Shown: positions 1 to 9,301 of the stretch, piece after piece
How the letters are laid out: each line of letters begins with the position of its first letter
How positions within the stretch are numbered: the first letter of the stretch is position 1
Assembly (NCBI GenBank): GCA_963806395.1
Contig: CAWDYI010000009.1
Location: 186,001 to 250,000, forward strand
Source: DASSUW01 sp963806395
GTDB lineage: Bacteria > Actinomycetota > Thermoleophilia > Solirubrobacterales > Solirubrobacteraceae
Reading direction: 5' to 3'
DNA length: 64,000 nucleotides
Notes under the pieces: model-generated
Seen by the model: the letters and a program-made list of their open reading frames with translations, nothing else
Database searches by the model: none
What the model was told of the DNA's origin: nothing
Program-made: the position numbers and the translations under genes

Positions 1-710
1 GCGGCCGCATCCGAGCAGAGGTACGACGCGAGCGCACCGACCTCGGCGGTGGTCACCATCCGCCCGAGCGGCTGATTGCGCAGGAACTTCTTGACGACCT
101 CGTCCGGCGGGGTGCCGCGGGCGTCTGAGACCTTCTGGGCCTCGCCGCGGACCATCTCGGTGTCGACCCAGCCCGGGAGGATGCAGTTGGCGGTGACGCC
201 GTGCTTGACGCCCTCGGCGGAGAGCACGCGGGTGAGGCCGAGGACGGCGTGCTTGGAGGTCGTGTAGGCGGCGGTGTGGGAGACCCCGAAGCGCGAGTAG
301 AGGGAGCCGATGGAGACGATGCGGCCCCAGCCGGACTGCTTCATGGCGGGCAGGATGTCGCCGGCCAGCACGAACAGCGAGGTGACGTTCACGCGCATGG
401 ACTCGTCCCAGTCGGCGAGGGCGAGTCCGCCGACAGGTCCGTTGCGGGCGATGCCGGCGACGTGGACGAGGATCTCGACCGGGCCGCCGAGGGCTTCGGC
501 GGCGCCCGCCGGGAGCGCGGCGCAGGCTTCGAGGTCGCTGAGGTCGGACGGGAGCACGGGGCCGTTGCCGGCGGCGGCGGCCGTCTCGCGCAGTCCCGCC
601 TCGTCGCGGGCGGCGACGGCGACGGTGTGGCCGGCCTCGGCGAGCGCGATGGCGATGCCGCGGCCGATCCCGCGGCTGGCACCCGTGACGAGTGCGCGGC
701 GGGAGCTCAT
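1..710 (-). CDS. SDR family oxidoreductase (3' end beyond window edge)
   Basis: Short-chain dehydrogenase/reductase, an NAD(P)-dependent cytoplasmic oxidoreductase. The N-terminus MSSRRALVTGASRGIGRG carries the TGxxxGxG cofactor motif. The catalytic region reads SIGSLYS followed by YTTSK (YxxxK), and PGWVDTEM follows the active site as usual. The NNAG motif is altered to HVAG. The reading frame is open to the window edge, so only a short C-terminal piece should be missing. The ATG overlaps the stop of the upstream HAD phosphatase gene as ATGA, so the two are probably translationally coupled. Together with the HAD, acyl-CoA dehydrogenase and divergent APH-type kinase this fits hydroxyacyl-CoA metabolism, where the SDR could oxidise a 3- or 4-hydroxyacyl substrate. 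The family is certain; the substrate is inferred from the neighbours. Confidence 0.85.
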   Translation of the reverse strand, partial: MSSRRALVTGASRGIGRGIAIALAEAGHTVAVAARDEAGLRETAAAAGNGPVLPSDLSDLEACAALPAGAAEALGGPVEILVHVAGIARNGPVGGLALADWDESMRVNVTSLFVLAGDILPAMKQSGWGRIVSIGSLYSRFGVSHTAAYTTSKHAVLGLTRVLSAEGVKHGVTANCILPGWVDTEMVRGEAQKVSDARGTPPDEVVKKFLRNQPLGRMVTTAEVGALASYLCSDAA

Positions 711-1351
711 ACGCGTGAGTCCCTGAGATCGAGCTCGAACAGCTCTTCGAGACGGGGAATCGTGATCGCGGCGTCGGTGTGGTGGATGCCGGTCATGCCC
801 ACGCGCTCGGCGCCGGTGATGTTCTGCGGGAGGTCGTCGACGAACACGCAGCGCGCCGGGTCCACGCCGGCGATCTCGGCGGCCATGCTGTAGATGCGCC
901 GGGAGGGCTTGCGGACGCCGACGTCGCCCGACAGGACGACGTGGTCGACGAGACGCTCGAGGTCGTAGCCGTCGTAGGCGCCATAGCCGAACGAGTTCGA
1001 GACGATCGCCGTCTTCGGGCCGGCCTCATGGACGTGCCCGAGCATCTCGAGCATCGGCTCGTCGGTGCGGAGGGTCGTGGTGAGGCGCGCGATCAGACCT
1101 TCGGGCTCGATCGAGATGCCCGTTCCGGCGCCGAGCATCGGCGCGAAGCGCAGCTCGAACTCGGCCTCGGACAGGTTGCCGGTCTCGACGTCGCGCAGCA
1201 GCCGCGCGGCGGCCAGGTCGCTGCGCAGCAACGCCGCGAAGGCGTCGCGCGCCAGGCCGGCCGACTCGCAGTAGTCGCCGAACGCGTCGAACACGTTCGA
1301 CGTCAGGACTCCGCCGAAGTCGACGAAGAGCGCGTCGAACCGGCGGCTCAC
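707..1351 (-). CDS. HAD family hydrolase (ACAD10-type phosphatase domain)
   Basis: HAD-superfamily phosphatase of 214 residues. The N-terminus MSRRFDALFVDFGGVLTSNV has the nucleophile motif as DFGGVLT, so the second Asp of the usual DxD is replaced by Gly, as in the HAD domains of ACAD10 and of soluble epoxide hydrolase. Motif II is IVSNSF, the Lys motif lies in VRKPSRRIY and motif IV is FVDDLPQN. The GTG start overlaps the stop of the upstream acyl-CoA dehydrogenase as GTGA, and its own stop overlaps the SDR start as ATGA, so three genes are tightly coupled. Activity on phosphorylated acyl-CoA intermediates is inferred from context only. Confidence 0.85.
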   Translation of the reverse strand: MSRRFDALFVDFGGVLTSNVFDAFGDYCESAGLARDAFAALLRSDLAAARLLRDVETGNLSEAEFELRFAPMLGAGTGISIEPEGLIARLTTTLRTDEPMLEMLGHVHEAGPKTAIVSNSFGYGAYDGYDLERLVDHVVLSGDVGVRKPSRRIYSMAAEIAGVDPARCVFVDDLPQNITGAERVGMTGIHHTDAAITIPRLEELFELDLRDSRV

Positions 1352-2634
1352 GCGAGCGCGAGGGTGTCGAGCAACTCGCCGTACTTCGCGATCGCGGCCT
1401 CGCGGCGCGTCGGGATGTGGTCGGAGGGGATCTCGTGCGGCTCGTAGTTCTTGAGCACCCGCTTCGCGACGGTGACCTTGTGGACCTCGTCGGGGCCGTC
1501 GTAGAGGCGCGCGGCGCGCGACCAGCGGTACATCTCCGAGAGCGGCATGTCGTCGGAGAAGCCGAGCGAGCCGTGGATCTGGATCGCGCGGTCGAGGACG
1601 TCGTGCATGACGGTCGCGCCGTGGTACTTGATCATCGCGATCTCGGTGCGAGCGGCGAACGCGCCCTCGGTGTCGATCTTCCACGCGGCCTGCAGGGTGA
1701 GCAGGCGGGTGGCGGCCATCGCGGCCGCGCTGGTCGGCGATCCAGTCCTGAATCATCTGCTTCTCGCTCAGCAGCGAGCCGTGGACGGACTTGGAGACGG
1801 CGCGCTCGCACATCGCGTCGAACGCTCGCCGGCAGACGCCCATCCAGCGCATGCAGTGATGGATGCGGCCGGGGCCGAGGCGCTTCTGGGCCAGGACGAA
1901 GGCGCGCCCTCCTCGCCGAGCAGGTTCTCGGCGGGCACGCGCACGTCGCGGTAGTGGACCTCGGAGTGGGTGTGCAGCTTGCCCTCGCCGTGCGTGTCGT
2001 GCATGAGGCCGAGCGTGCGCATCTCGATGCCCGGTGTGTCCGTCGGGACGATCAGCATCGACATCGTCTTGTAGGGGTCCGCGCCCGGGGAGGTGTCGGT
2101 GCGGCACATGACGATGTGGAAGTCGGAGCGCTCGGCGTTGCCGACCAGGCACTTCGTCCCGTTGACGACCCACTCGTCGCCGTCCCGCACGGCGGTGGTC
2201 TTGAACTGCTTGGGGTCGGAGCCCGTGCCCTGCTCGGTCATCGAGAAGGCGCTGTAGACGCTGGCCGTCGAGGAGCGGCTGCATCCAGCGTTCCTTCTGC
2301 TCCGGCGTGCCCTCGATCGCGATCAGCTGCGCGTTGCCGGAGTCCGGGCGCCTGGTTGCCGAAGATCGGCCGGCGCGAGCTCGGAGGCGCCGAGGATCTC
2401 GTGCATCAGCCCGAGCTTGACCTGGCCGTAGCCCTGGCCGCCGAGCTCGGGGTCGAGGTGGCGGCCCACAGGCCCTGCTCCCTGACCTTCTCCTGCAGCG
2501 GCTTGGCGATCTCGCGGAACTGGCGCCAGTCGAAGTCGAGCACCTCGAGGGGGTAGATCTCCTCGCGCACGAACTCGCGCATCCAGTCGAGCTTCTCTTC
2601 GAAACTCCGGTTCGGTTGAGAAATCCCAGGCCAT
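1348..2634 (-). CDS. acyl-CoA dehydrogenase, ACAD10/11-like (several frameshifts)
   Basis: Acyl-CoA dehydrogenase, an FAD flavoprotein of about 420-430 residues, recovered only by joining several frames. In order these are MAWDFSTEPEF; EEKLDWMREFVREEIYPLE; LGGQGYGQVKLGLMHEIL; MTEQGTGSDPKQF (substrate and FAD binding region) with WVVNGTKCLVGN; AQKRLGPGRIHHCMRWMG; and the C-terminal part with IQIHGSLGFSDDMPLSEMYR and LYDGPDEVHKVTVAKRVL. Each block resumes at the right distance with no stop inside it, so single-base sequence errors are more likely than old decay. One example is an extra base near 1722 in the segment encoding DQR(A)AMAATRL. The start ATG is at 2632-2634 and the stop overlaps the HAD gene. 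The EVH..VAKR-type C-terminus and the APH kinase neighbour place it in the ACAD10/11 group. Confidence 0.8.
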
Positions 2635-2720
2635 GGGACGCAATCTATGGAGAAGCGCACAGCGCGGCCAGACCGGTTGGCGGACCGCGTGGAGGAATCT
2701 CCAACATGATGTGCGGCGAG

Positions 2721-3735
2721 ATGGCTGACGACGACGCGCTGAAGCGCTGGCTGACCGAGACGCTCGACGACCCCGGGCCGTTCGAGCTGACCCCGCTGAG
2801 CGGCGGGAACTCCAACGAGACGGTCGCGGTGACGAGCCCGCAGGGCCGCTGGATCCTGCGCCGGCCGCCGGCCGCGAGCCTCGCCCCGGGCGCGCACGCG
2901 ATGGAGCGCGAGCACCGGATCATGCAGGCGCTGTCCGGCCGGCCGGTGCCGACCCCGCGGGCGCTCGGCGTGCTGGTGGCGGAGGGCGTCCCGCAGACGC
3001 CGGCGCTGCTGATGGAGCACATCGACGGCGTCGCGCTCACCGACACGCTGCCCGACGGCTACCCGGACCAGCCCGAGGCGGCGCGCCAGATCGGCGAGGC
3101 CGTGATCGACGCGCTGGCGGACCTGCACAGCGTCCCCTATCGCGAGGCCGGGCTCGAGGGCTTCGGCAAGCCGGAGGGCTTCCTCGAGCGCCAGGTCCCG
3201 CGCTGGCGCAAGCAGCTCGATCGCTACAAGACGCGCGACCTCCCGCGGTTGGACGAGCTGACCGCGTGGCTCGAGGGCAACCGGCCGCCGAGCTTCGAGC
3301 CGGGGATCATGCACGGCGACTTCCACCTGGACAACTGCCTGCTGACGCCGGAGCCGCCGATCCGCGTGGCCGCCATCGTCGACTGGGAGATGGCGACGAT
3401 CGGCGACCCGCTGCTCGACCTCGGGCTGTTCCTCGCCTTCTGGGGCGAGCGCTCGGAGGAGCGCCCGGCGATGCCGCGGGTGCAGGGCGTCAGCCGCGTG
3501 CCCGGGTCGCCGCCGCCGCGCGGACCTGGCCGAGCGCTACGCGCAGCGCTCAGGCCGCTCGGTCGAGCACCTCGACTGGTACTGCGCGCTCGGCTTCTTC
3601 AAGCTGGCGATGATCGTCGAGGGCGCGTACGCGCAGTACCTCGACGGGCGGCTGAACACGCCCTACGCCAGGCGGCTGGAGCACGACGTGCCCGCGCTGC
3701 TGCGCGAGTCGGCGGCCTTCGCGAAGCTGGCGTAG
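2721..3735 (+). CDS. APH-type phosphotransferase, ACAD10/LvaA-like kinase (one frameshift)
   Basis: Kinase-like protein of the aminoglycoside phosphotransferase fold, about 338 residues. It reads MADDDALKRWLTETL, a glycine-rich LSGGNSNET loop, WILRRPP with the ATP-binding Lys/Arg region, then the catalytic loop IMHGDFHLDN (HGDxxxxN) and the metal-binding IVDWEMATIGDPLLDLG. After about 3490 the frame shifts, and the C-terminus DLAERYAQRSG to ESAAFAKLA ends at TAG 3733-3735. The family includes the N-terminal half of ACAD11, the middle of ACAD10 and the LvaA 4-hydroxyacyl-CoA kinase. It is divergent from the acyl-CoA dehydrogenase with 86 bp between starts. Phosphorylation of a hydroxyacyl-CoA is inferred from family and context; no antibiotic-resistance role is implied. 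Confidence 0.83.
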
Positions 3736-3739
3736 TCCG

Positions 3740-5599
3740 CTAGACCGTCGCGGCGGGGGCGAGCGAGATGCGCGCGGCCAGCAGGCGCGCGCACCACTCC
3801 TTGCCCTCGCTCACGACGAGGTGCGTCCACGGCGCGTCGGGCGGGCGCATGTCCGCGCCGGCGAGCGTGTCCGGGATGCGCAGGGCGAGCGCGTCGCAGC
3901 CGGCCTCGAGGGCGGCGGTCACGGTCTTGTCGAGCAGGACGGACGAGGACGCGCCCTCCCACTCGACGTCGACGACGACCGGCGCGGCACCGCACTCGGC
4001 GGCCTCCTCCGGAGAACGCACGACGGTGTAGCCCTCGGGCACGTCGTTGACGATCGGGATCTTCAGGCGCTCGTCGCACCAGGTGAGCAGCCGGGCGAGG
4101 TTGGGGCCGGGCTGGGCGGGCACGAGCTTGACGGCGCCGAGGACGAGTATCCCGTCGTTGCCGTCGACGGCGACGACGTCGCCCTCACGCAACGTGCGCC
4201 CGTCCGGGGCCACGGCCTCGCGGGCGGCAGGGTCGATCAGCAGCCCCTCGACCCCGCAGACGGCCGGGCGGCCGATGCCGCGGGCGACGACCGCCGCGTG
4301 CGAGGTGCGCCCGCCGACGGCGGTGACGATGCCGGCGGAGGCGATCATGCCGCCGATGTCCTCGGGAGAGGTCTCGGGGCGCAGCAGGATCACGGACTCC
4401 GCGCCGTCGGCGACGAGGTCCTGCGCGCGCTCTGAGTCGAAGACGGCGACGCCGACCGCCGCGCCCGGCGAGGCGGGCGTGCCGCGGCCGAGGACGTCGA
4501 GGTCCTCGCGCGTCGCGAACACCGGCGCCTGCAGCTGCTCGATGGCCGAGATCGGGATGCGGTTCAACGCCTCGTCGACCTCGATGAAGCCCTCGTCGAC
4601 CAGGTCCACGCCGATCCGCACGGCGGCGGGACCGCTGCGCTGTCCCGGCCGCGCCTGCAGGATCCACAGCCGCTCGGTCTCGACCGTGAACTCGACGTCG
4701 GTCATGTCGCGGTACTCGGCCTCGATCAGCGGCAGTGCCGCCTCGAGGTCGTCGAAGGCCTTGGGCAGCGCGTACCGCATGGCCGACAGCGGCTCGGTGT
4801 TGCGACCGCCGGCGACCACGTCCTCGCCCTGGGCGCACACGAGGAAGTCCCCATAGGTACCGGGCGAGCCGGTGGCGGGATCGCGCGTGAAGACGACGCC
4901 CGTGCCGGACTGCTGGTCGCGGTTGCCGAAGACCATCGCCTGCACGGTCACGGCGGTGCCGAGGTCGTCGGGGATACCGGCGTAGCGGCGGTAGCGCTTG
5001 GCTCGCTTGCTGTCCCACGAACGCCAGACCGCCTGGACCGCCTCGGTGAGCTGCTCCTCGGCGCTCTGCGGCATCGGCCGGCCGGAGACGCGCTCGAGCA
5101 CCGCCTTCAGCTCCTCGACCGCGGCGGCATCGCCGCGGCGCTCCAGGGCGTGCACCGCGTCGCCGGGGATGTCGCGCACGATCCGCCCGTACATCGCCAG
5201 CAGCCGTGCGTAGAGGTTCGAGGCGAAGCTCGCCGAGGTCTGCGATCCCAGTCCGGCGACCGTCTCGTCGGTCAGCCCGAGGTTGAGGATCGTGTCCATC
5301 ATCCCCGGCATCGAGCGGGGTGCGCCCGACCGGACGGAGATCAGGAGCGGATTGTCGGGATCGCCAAAGCGCCGGCCGAGCTCCGTCTCCAGATGCGACA
5401 TCGCCTCGGCCACTTCGGCACGGATCTGCTCCAGCACCGCATCGCCGCCGTCGCGCCATGCGCGCCAGCCCGCCGTGGTGATGGTGAAGCCGGGCGGGAT
5501 CGGCAGCCCGAGGGCGCGCATGCGGGCAAGGCTCGCGCCCTTGCCGCCGAGCAGGGACACATTGTCGGGAGTCTCGTCAAAGCGATGGACGTACTGCAT
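3740..5599 (-). CDS. PPDK-like phosphotransferase lacking the PEP-binding barrel
   Basis: Pyruvate phosphate dikinase-like protein of 619 residues. The N-terminal nucleotide-binding ATP-grasp region has VSLLGGKGASLARM, SVRSGAPRSMPGMMDTILNL, TGVVFTRDPATG and FTVETERLWILQARP. The phosphohistidine domain follows with GGRTSHAAVVARGIGRPAVCG, placing the catalytic His near residue 434. Canonical PPDK is about 870-900 residues and ends in a PEP/pyruvate TIM barrel. Here only about 150 residues follow the mobile domain and the RTEHMF and catalytic Cys motifs of the barrel are not visible. It may therefore phosphorylate another acceptor, as rifampin phosphotransferases do with similar modules, or act with a separate barrel protein. 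The start is the ATG of MQYVHRFDE; no good ribosome binding site is seen there. Confidence 0.8.
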   Translation of the reverse strand: MQYVHRFDETPDNVSLLGGKGASLARMRALGLPIPPGFTITTAGWRAWRDGGDAVLEQIRAEVAEAMSHLETELGRRFGDPDNPLLISVRSGAPRSMPGMMDTILNLGLTDETVAGLGSQTSASFASNLYARLLAMYGRIVRDIPGDAVHALERRGDAAAVEELKAVLERVSGRPMPQSAEEQLTEAVQAVWRSWDSKRAKRYRRYAGIPDDLGTAVTVQAMVFGNRDQQSGTGVVFTRDPATGSPGTYGDFLVCAQGEDVVAGGRNTEPLSAMRYALPKAFDDLEAALPLIEAEYRDMTDVEFTVETERLWILQARPGQRSGPAAVRIGVDLVDEGFIEVDEALNRIPISAIEQLQAPVFATREDLDVLGRGTPASPGAAVGVAVFDSERAQDLVADGAESVILLRPETSPEDIGGMIASAGIVTAVGGRTSHAAVVARGIGRPAVCGVEGLLIDPAAREAVAPDGRTLREGDVVAVDGNDGILVLGAVKLVPAQPGPNLARLLTWCDERLKIPIVNDVPEGYTVVRSPEEAAECGAAPVVVDVEWEGASSSVLLDKTVTAALEAGCDALALRIPDTLAGADMRPPDAPWTHLVVSEGKEWCARLLAARISLAPAATV

Positions 5600-5722
5600 C
5601 GGAGGCAATCTGTCGTGAACTCGCGCGCCGCGTACCCGGCGCTCGGAGATCCGTTGGTCGTTCCCACAAATCACGACCGCGGTCGCCCCAGGTGCGGCGC
5701 CCCGGCCCAATACGTTCGAACC

Positions 5723-6487
5723 ATGAACGAGAACGCCGTACCGGTCGAGCGCCACGGCGCCGTCCTGCAGCTCACGATCAACCGCCCGCACGTCCGCAAC
5801 GCGCTCGACCGCCGCGTCTCCGAGGAGATCGCCGCGGCGCTCGACGAGCTCGACAGCGACCCCGGACTGCGCGTCGCCGTGCTCACCGGCGCCGGCGGCA
5901 ACTTCTCCTCGGGCATGGACCTCAAGGCGTTCGGTCGCGGTGAGATCCCGGTCGTCGAGGGCCGCGGGCTGGCGGGCTTCGCCCAGGCGCCGCCGCGCAA
6001 GCCGCTGATCGCCGCGGTCGAGGGCTACGCCCTGGCCGGCGGGTTCGAGGTCGCGCTCGCCTGTGACCTGATCGTCGCCTCGCGCGACGCCGTGTTCGGG
6101 CTGCCGGAGGTCAAGCGCAGCCTGCTCGCCGCGGGGGGCGGCCTGATACGTCTCGCGCGGCGCATTCCGTACAACGTGGCGATGGAGCTCGCCATCGTCG
6201 GCGACCCGATCGGCGCGATCCGCGCCGCCGAGCTCGGCATCGTCAATCGCCTGGCCGCGCCGGGCGAGGCGCTCGCCGGCGCGATCGCCCTGGCCGAGCA
6301 GATCGCCGCGAACGGCCCGCTCGGCGTCGCCGCCGCCAAGCAGGTGCTCGCGCTCTCGGCCGACGTGCCCGAGGCCGAGGCCTGGGAGCTCCAGCGGCCG
6401 ATCAACGCGCAGATCGCGGAGTCCGAGGACGCCAAGGAGGGCGCGCTGGCGTTCGTCGAGAAGCGCGCGCCGGTCTGGACGGGCTCT
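5723..6487 (+). CDS. enoyl-CoA hydratase/isomerase (3' end unclear)
   Basis: Crotonase-fold enoyl-CoA hydratase/isomerase. It starts MNENAVPVERHGAVLQLTIN and shows NRPHVRNALD, the oxyanion-hole segment GAGGNFSSGMDLKAF, AAVEGYALAGGFEVALACD and the C-terminal KEGALAFVEKRAPVWTG. Homologues normally stop within a few residues of that last motif. Here the frame stays open through sequence antisense to the HAD gene up to 7489, so a base error near 6485-6510 has probably removed the stop. I give the end where homology ends. It is divergent from the PPDK-like gene. It would hydrate 2-enoyl-CoA; the substrate range is unknown. Confidence 0.8.
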
Positions 6488-7168
6488 TACGCCCGCAGGC
6501 GCCCCGCGCAGCGACTCCACGAGGTCGACGAGCTCCTCGTACGAGTCGACGAAGTGCTCCGGGTTCTCGGCCCGGCACGCCTCGGGGTGGAAGCCGAAGC
6601 CGACGCCGACGGCGCGCATGCCGGCGGCGTGGGCGGCGATGATGTCGTTCTCGCCGTCACCGACGTAGAGGCCGTTCTCATGGGCGACGCCGAGGCCGGC
6701 CGCGAGCGCGATGATCGGCTCGGGGGCCGGCTTGACGTCGCGGACGTCGTCGCCGGAGACGGTGAACGCGAAGTACTCGCCGATGCCGAGGCGCTCGAGG
6801 TCGACGTCGAGGCGCACGCGGGCCTTGGAGGTGGCGATGCCGAGACGAACGCCCATGGCGGTCAGCCGCTCGAGCGCTTCGATCAGGCCGGGGAAGCCGT
6901 CGGCGGCAGCGCCGTGGTTGGCGTAGGCGGCCGCAAAGGCGGCGCGGAACGCGGCGAGCTTGCCGGGGTCGTCGCCGACGATCCGCGGGAAGGCCTCGGC
7001 GCCGCGCAGCTTGAGGATCTCCTCCAGCTCGTCCTCGTCGGTCGGATGCGGTGCGCCGAGCACCTCGGTCGCGGCGTCGCGATAGGAGCTCACGATGGCG
7101 GACCGGGAGTTCACGAGGGTGCCGTCCATGTCGAACATGACCGCCTCGACGGGTGCCGTCTGATTCAT
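6487..7168 (-). CDS. HAD family phosphatase, phosphoglycolate phosphatase/PGM-like (frameshift near 3' end)
   Basis: HAD hydrolase of about 225 residues. It has the nucleophile motif AVMFDMDGTLVNS, a helical cap, motif II GIATSKARVRLD, Lys motif DVKPAPEPI and motif IV YVGDGENDIIAAHAAGM. This resembles phosphoglycolate phosphatase and beta-phosphoglucomutase. The frame used at the start has no stop near the expected end (VESLRGAP). One extra base in the C4 run at 6502-6505 would restore the ending RLRA and the TAA at 6487-6489, which also explains the missing stop of the convergent enoyl-CoA hydratase. ATG is at 7166-7168. Substrate unknown. Confidence 0.78.
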
Positions 7169-7260
7169 GCCCTCAGGATGTCGGATCGCGTGCGGCTGGA
7201 GGGTTCGACAAAGCGGGATGCGTTGTCACGTTCTCCAAGGGCCCACGGGGACGACTATCA

Positions 7261-8160
7261 GTGCACGTGCCCGGACTCTGTCTCCCCCACCGCGCCTGCG
7301 ACGCCTCCGAGGCCTATCGCCTGGCACTGCTCGCCGAGGAGCTCGGCTACGAGAGCGTGTGGGTGTCGGAGCTCGCGACCTACGACGCGTACGCCCTGGC
7401 GTGCGCGATCGCGGTCGACACGGAGCGCATCACGATCGGCACGGCGATCGTGCCGGTGTCCACGCGCACGCCGGCGCTGCACGCGATGAGCATGAGCACG
7501 CTCGCGCACCTCGCCCCGAGGCGATGCATCGTCGGCTTCGGCATCTCCACGCCGCCGATCATCGAGGGCTGGCACGGCCAGCCCGGCGTGGTCGAGCGCG
7601 CGCTCACGCACACGCGCCGGCTGTTCGACTTCCTCGACACCGCGCTCACGGGCTCCAGGACGGACACCGGCTTCCGCCTAGAAGCTCCGCCCGAGCAGCC
7701 GCCGCAGCGCTACATCGGCGCGCTCGGACCGAATATGCGCGTCTTCACGCGCGAGCGCGCCGACGGGCTGATCCTCAACTTCGCGCCACGCAGCGCGCTC
7801 GCGGCCGAGGCCGCCGGCGAGCCGGGCGCCGTGGTCCTGCCGATCCGGATCGCCACGGGCCACGATCTCGATGACGCCGAGCGGCGGTTCCGCCGCGAGT
7901 CCGCCTCCTACCTGCGCGTGCCCGCCTACGCGAAGGCGATCGCCGAGATGGGATGGCCGGACGTCGTGCCCCAGGGCGAGCTGCAGGCGATGGCCGATGC
8001 GCTGCCGCAGGAGTTCGTCGACGACATGGGCGTCCTCGGCGAGCCGCACGCGAAGCTCGCGCGGATGGAAGCCGAGGGCGTGAGGCCGCTCCTCGTCCCG
8101 ATCGTCGCGCCCGGCGACCTCAGGGACTTCGAGCGCATCATGCGCGCCGCCGTCAACTGA
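7261..8160 (+). CDS. LLM class (F420-dependent type) oxidoreductase
   Basis: Luciferase-like monooxygenase-fold protein of about 299 residues. It begins VHVPGLCLPHRACD and shows AEELGYESVWVSELATYDAYAL, IGTAIVPVSTRTPALHAMS and LGFG-like IVGFGISTP, with IGALGPNMRVFTRERADGLILN in the second half. Members usually use coenzyme F420 (or FMN) for hydride transfer. The start is uncertain. GTG at 7261 begins the conserved first beta strand, whereas the ATG at 7153 in the same frame would overlap the divergent HAD gene. The 3' end overlaps the convergent CoA-transferase gene by 8 bp. Substrate unknown. Confidence 0.8.
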   Translation: MHVPGLCLPHRACDASEAYRLALLAEELGYESVWVSELATYDAYALACAIAVDTERITIGTAIVPVSTRTPALHAMSMSTLAHLAPRRCIVGFGISTPPIIEGWHGQPGVVERALTHTRRLFDFLDTALTGSRTDTGFRLEAPPEQPPQRYIGALGPNMRVFTRERADGLILNFAPRSALAAEAAGEPGAVVLPIRIATGHDLDDAERRFRRESASYLRVPAYAKAIAEMGWPDVVPQGELQAMADALPQEFVDDMGVLGEPHAKLARMEAEGVRPLLVPIVAPGDLRDFERIMRAAVN

Positions 8161-9301
8161 TCGCGCCGGCCTCCGTCAGCCGCGTGAGCTCCTCGCCCGA
8201 GAAGCCCCAGTCGGCCAGGCCCTCGGCGGTGTGCTCGCCGGGCGCCGGGGCGGGGCCGGCGATCTCGCTCGGCGTGCGCGCAAAGCGCGGCGCCGGGGCG
8301 GGCTGCATGACGCCGCCGTACTCGACGAACACGCCGCGTTCACGGTTCTGCTCGAACTCGCGCGCCTCGTCGAGATCGAGGACCGGCGCGAAGCAGATCT
8401 CCGCGCTCTCGAGCTGCGCGGCCCACTCGTCGCGCGTGCGGGTCTTGAAGATCGCCGCGAAGCGCTCCTTCATCGCCGGCCACGAGCTCTTGTCGTATTG
8501 CTCGGGCAGCTCGCTCGCGTCGAGCCCCAGCTCGCGCAGAAGGTTCGCGTAGAACTTCGCCTCCATCGCGCCGATCGAGACGTACTTGCCGTCGGATGTC
8601 TCGTAGACGTCGTAGAAGTGCGCGCCGCCGTCGAGCAGGTTGCCGCCGCGGCCGCCGTCCCACTGGCCCATGTCGCGCATGCCGTAGAACATCGTCGCCA
8701 GCAGCGCCGAGCCGTCGAGCATCGCCGCGTCGACGGTCTGCCCCTCGCCGGAGCGGCCGGCCTCGAGCAAGGCCGCGAGGACGCCGACGGCCAGCAGCAT
8801 CCCGCCGCCGCCGAAGTCGCCGACCAGATTCAGCGGCGGCGCCGGCGGGCCACCCGCTCGCCCGATCGAGTGCAGCGCGCCCGTCAGGGCGATGTAGTTC
8901 AGGTCGTGGCCGGGGTAGCGGGCGTACGGCCCGCTCTGGCCCCAGCCGGTCATGCGTCCGTAGACCAGGCGCGGGTTGCGCGCGCGGCACTCGTCGGGAC
9001 CGATGCCGAGCCGCTCGGCGACGCCGGGGCGGTAGCCCTCGATCAGCGCGTCGGCCTGCGCGGCCAGGCGCAGCACGACGTCGACACCGTCCGGGTGCTT
9101 GAGGTCGACGCCGACCGAGCGCCGCCCGCGGTTCAGCAGATAGTCCGGCGGCCACTCGTAGTCGTCGCGCGGCGTGACCGACGATGCCCGGTCGACACGC
9201 AGGACGTCGGCCCCCATGTCGGCCAGCATCATCGCGCAGAGCGGGCTCGGCCCGATGCCGCCGATCTCGACGACGCGGATGCCGTTCAGCGGTCCGGTCA
9301 C
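8153..9301 (-). CDS. CaiB/BaiF family CoA-transferase (alpha-methylacyl-CoA racemase-like)
   Basis: Class III CoA-transferase of 382 residues. It starts VTGPLNGIRVVEIGGIGPSP with the family's G-R-V-E core and continues with MLADMGADVLRVDR, RGRRSVGVDLKHPDG and the catalytic segment RMTGWGQSGPYA followed by GHDLNYIALTG, where Asp is the expected nucleophile. This pattern is closest to alpha-methylacyl-CoA racemase. Its GTG start overlaps the stop of the upstream permease as GTGA, so it is the last gene of the ABC transporter operon. That coupling suggests the imported compound becomes a CoA ester or is processed as one, which is an inference. Confidence 0.88.
   Translation of the reverse strand: MTGPLNGIRVVEIGGIGPSPLCAMMLADMGADVLRVDRASSVTPRDDYEWPPDYLLNRGRRSVGVDLKHPDGVDVVLRLAAQADALIEGYRPGVAERLGIGPDECRARNPRLVYGRMTGWGQSGPYARYPGHDLNYIALTGALHSIGRAGGPPAPPLNLVGDFGGGGMLLAVGVLAALLEAGRSGEGQTVDAAMLDGSALLATMFYGMRDMGQWDGGRGGNLLDGGAHFYDVYETSDGKYVSIGAMEAKFYANLLRELGLDASELPEQYDKSSWPAMKERFAAIFKTRTRDEWAAQLESAEICFAPVLDLDEAREFEQNRERGVFVEYGGVMQPAPAPRFARTPSEIAGPAPAPGEHTAEGLADWGFSGEELTRLTEAGAIS

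Noticed and set aside
1..1730. Repeated GCGGCCGC octamers as possible cloning or recombination sites
   Set aside because: These are frequent by chance in such GC-rich sequence and lie inside genes; one coincides with a likely base error near 1720.
2721..3735. Aminoglycoside resistance kinase
   Set aside because: The fold is shared, but the sequence and the acyl-CoA dehydrogenase neighbour fit the LvaA/ACAD11 kinase group better.
3740..7168. One 1142-residue minus-strand protein joining a HAD domain to a PPDK
   Set aside because: The middle third is antisense to a well-conserved enoyl-CoA hydratase. The fusion arises only because a base error near 6502 removed the HAD stop.
5150..7489. A 779-residue plus-strand protein
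   Set aside because: Only the part from 5723 to about 6487 looks like a protein family. The rest is antisense to the PPDK-like and HAD genes; long open frames are expected at this GC content.
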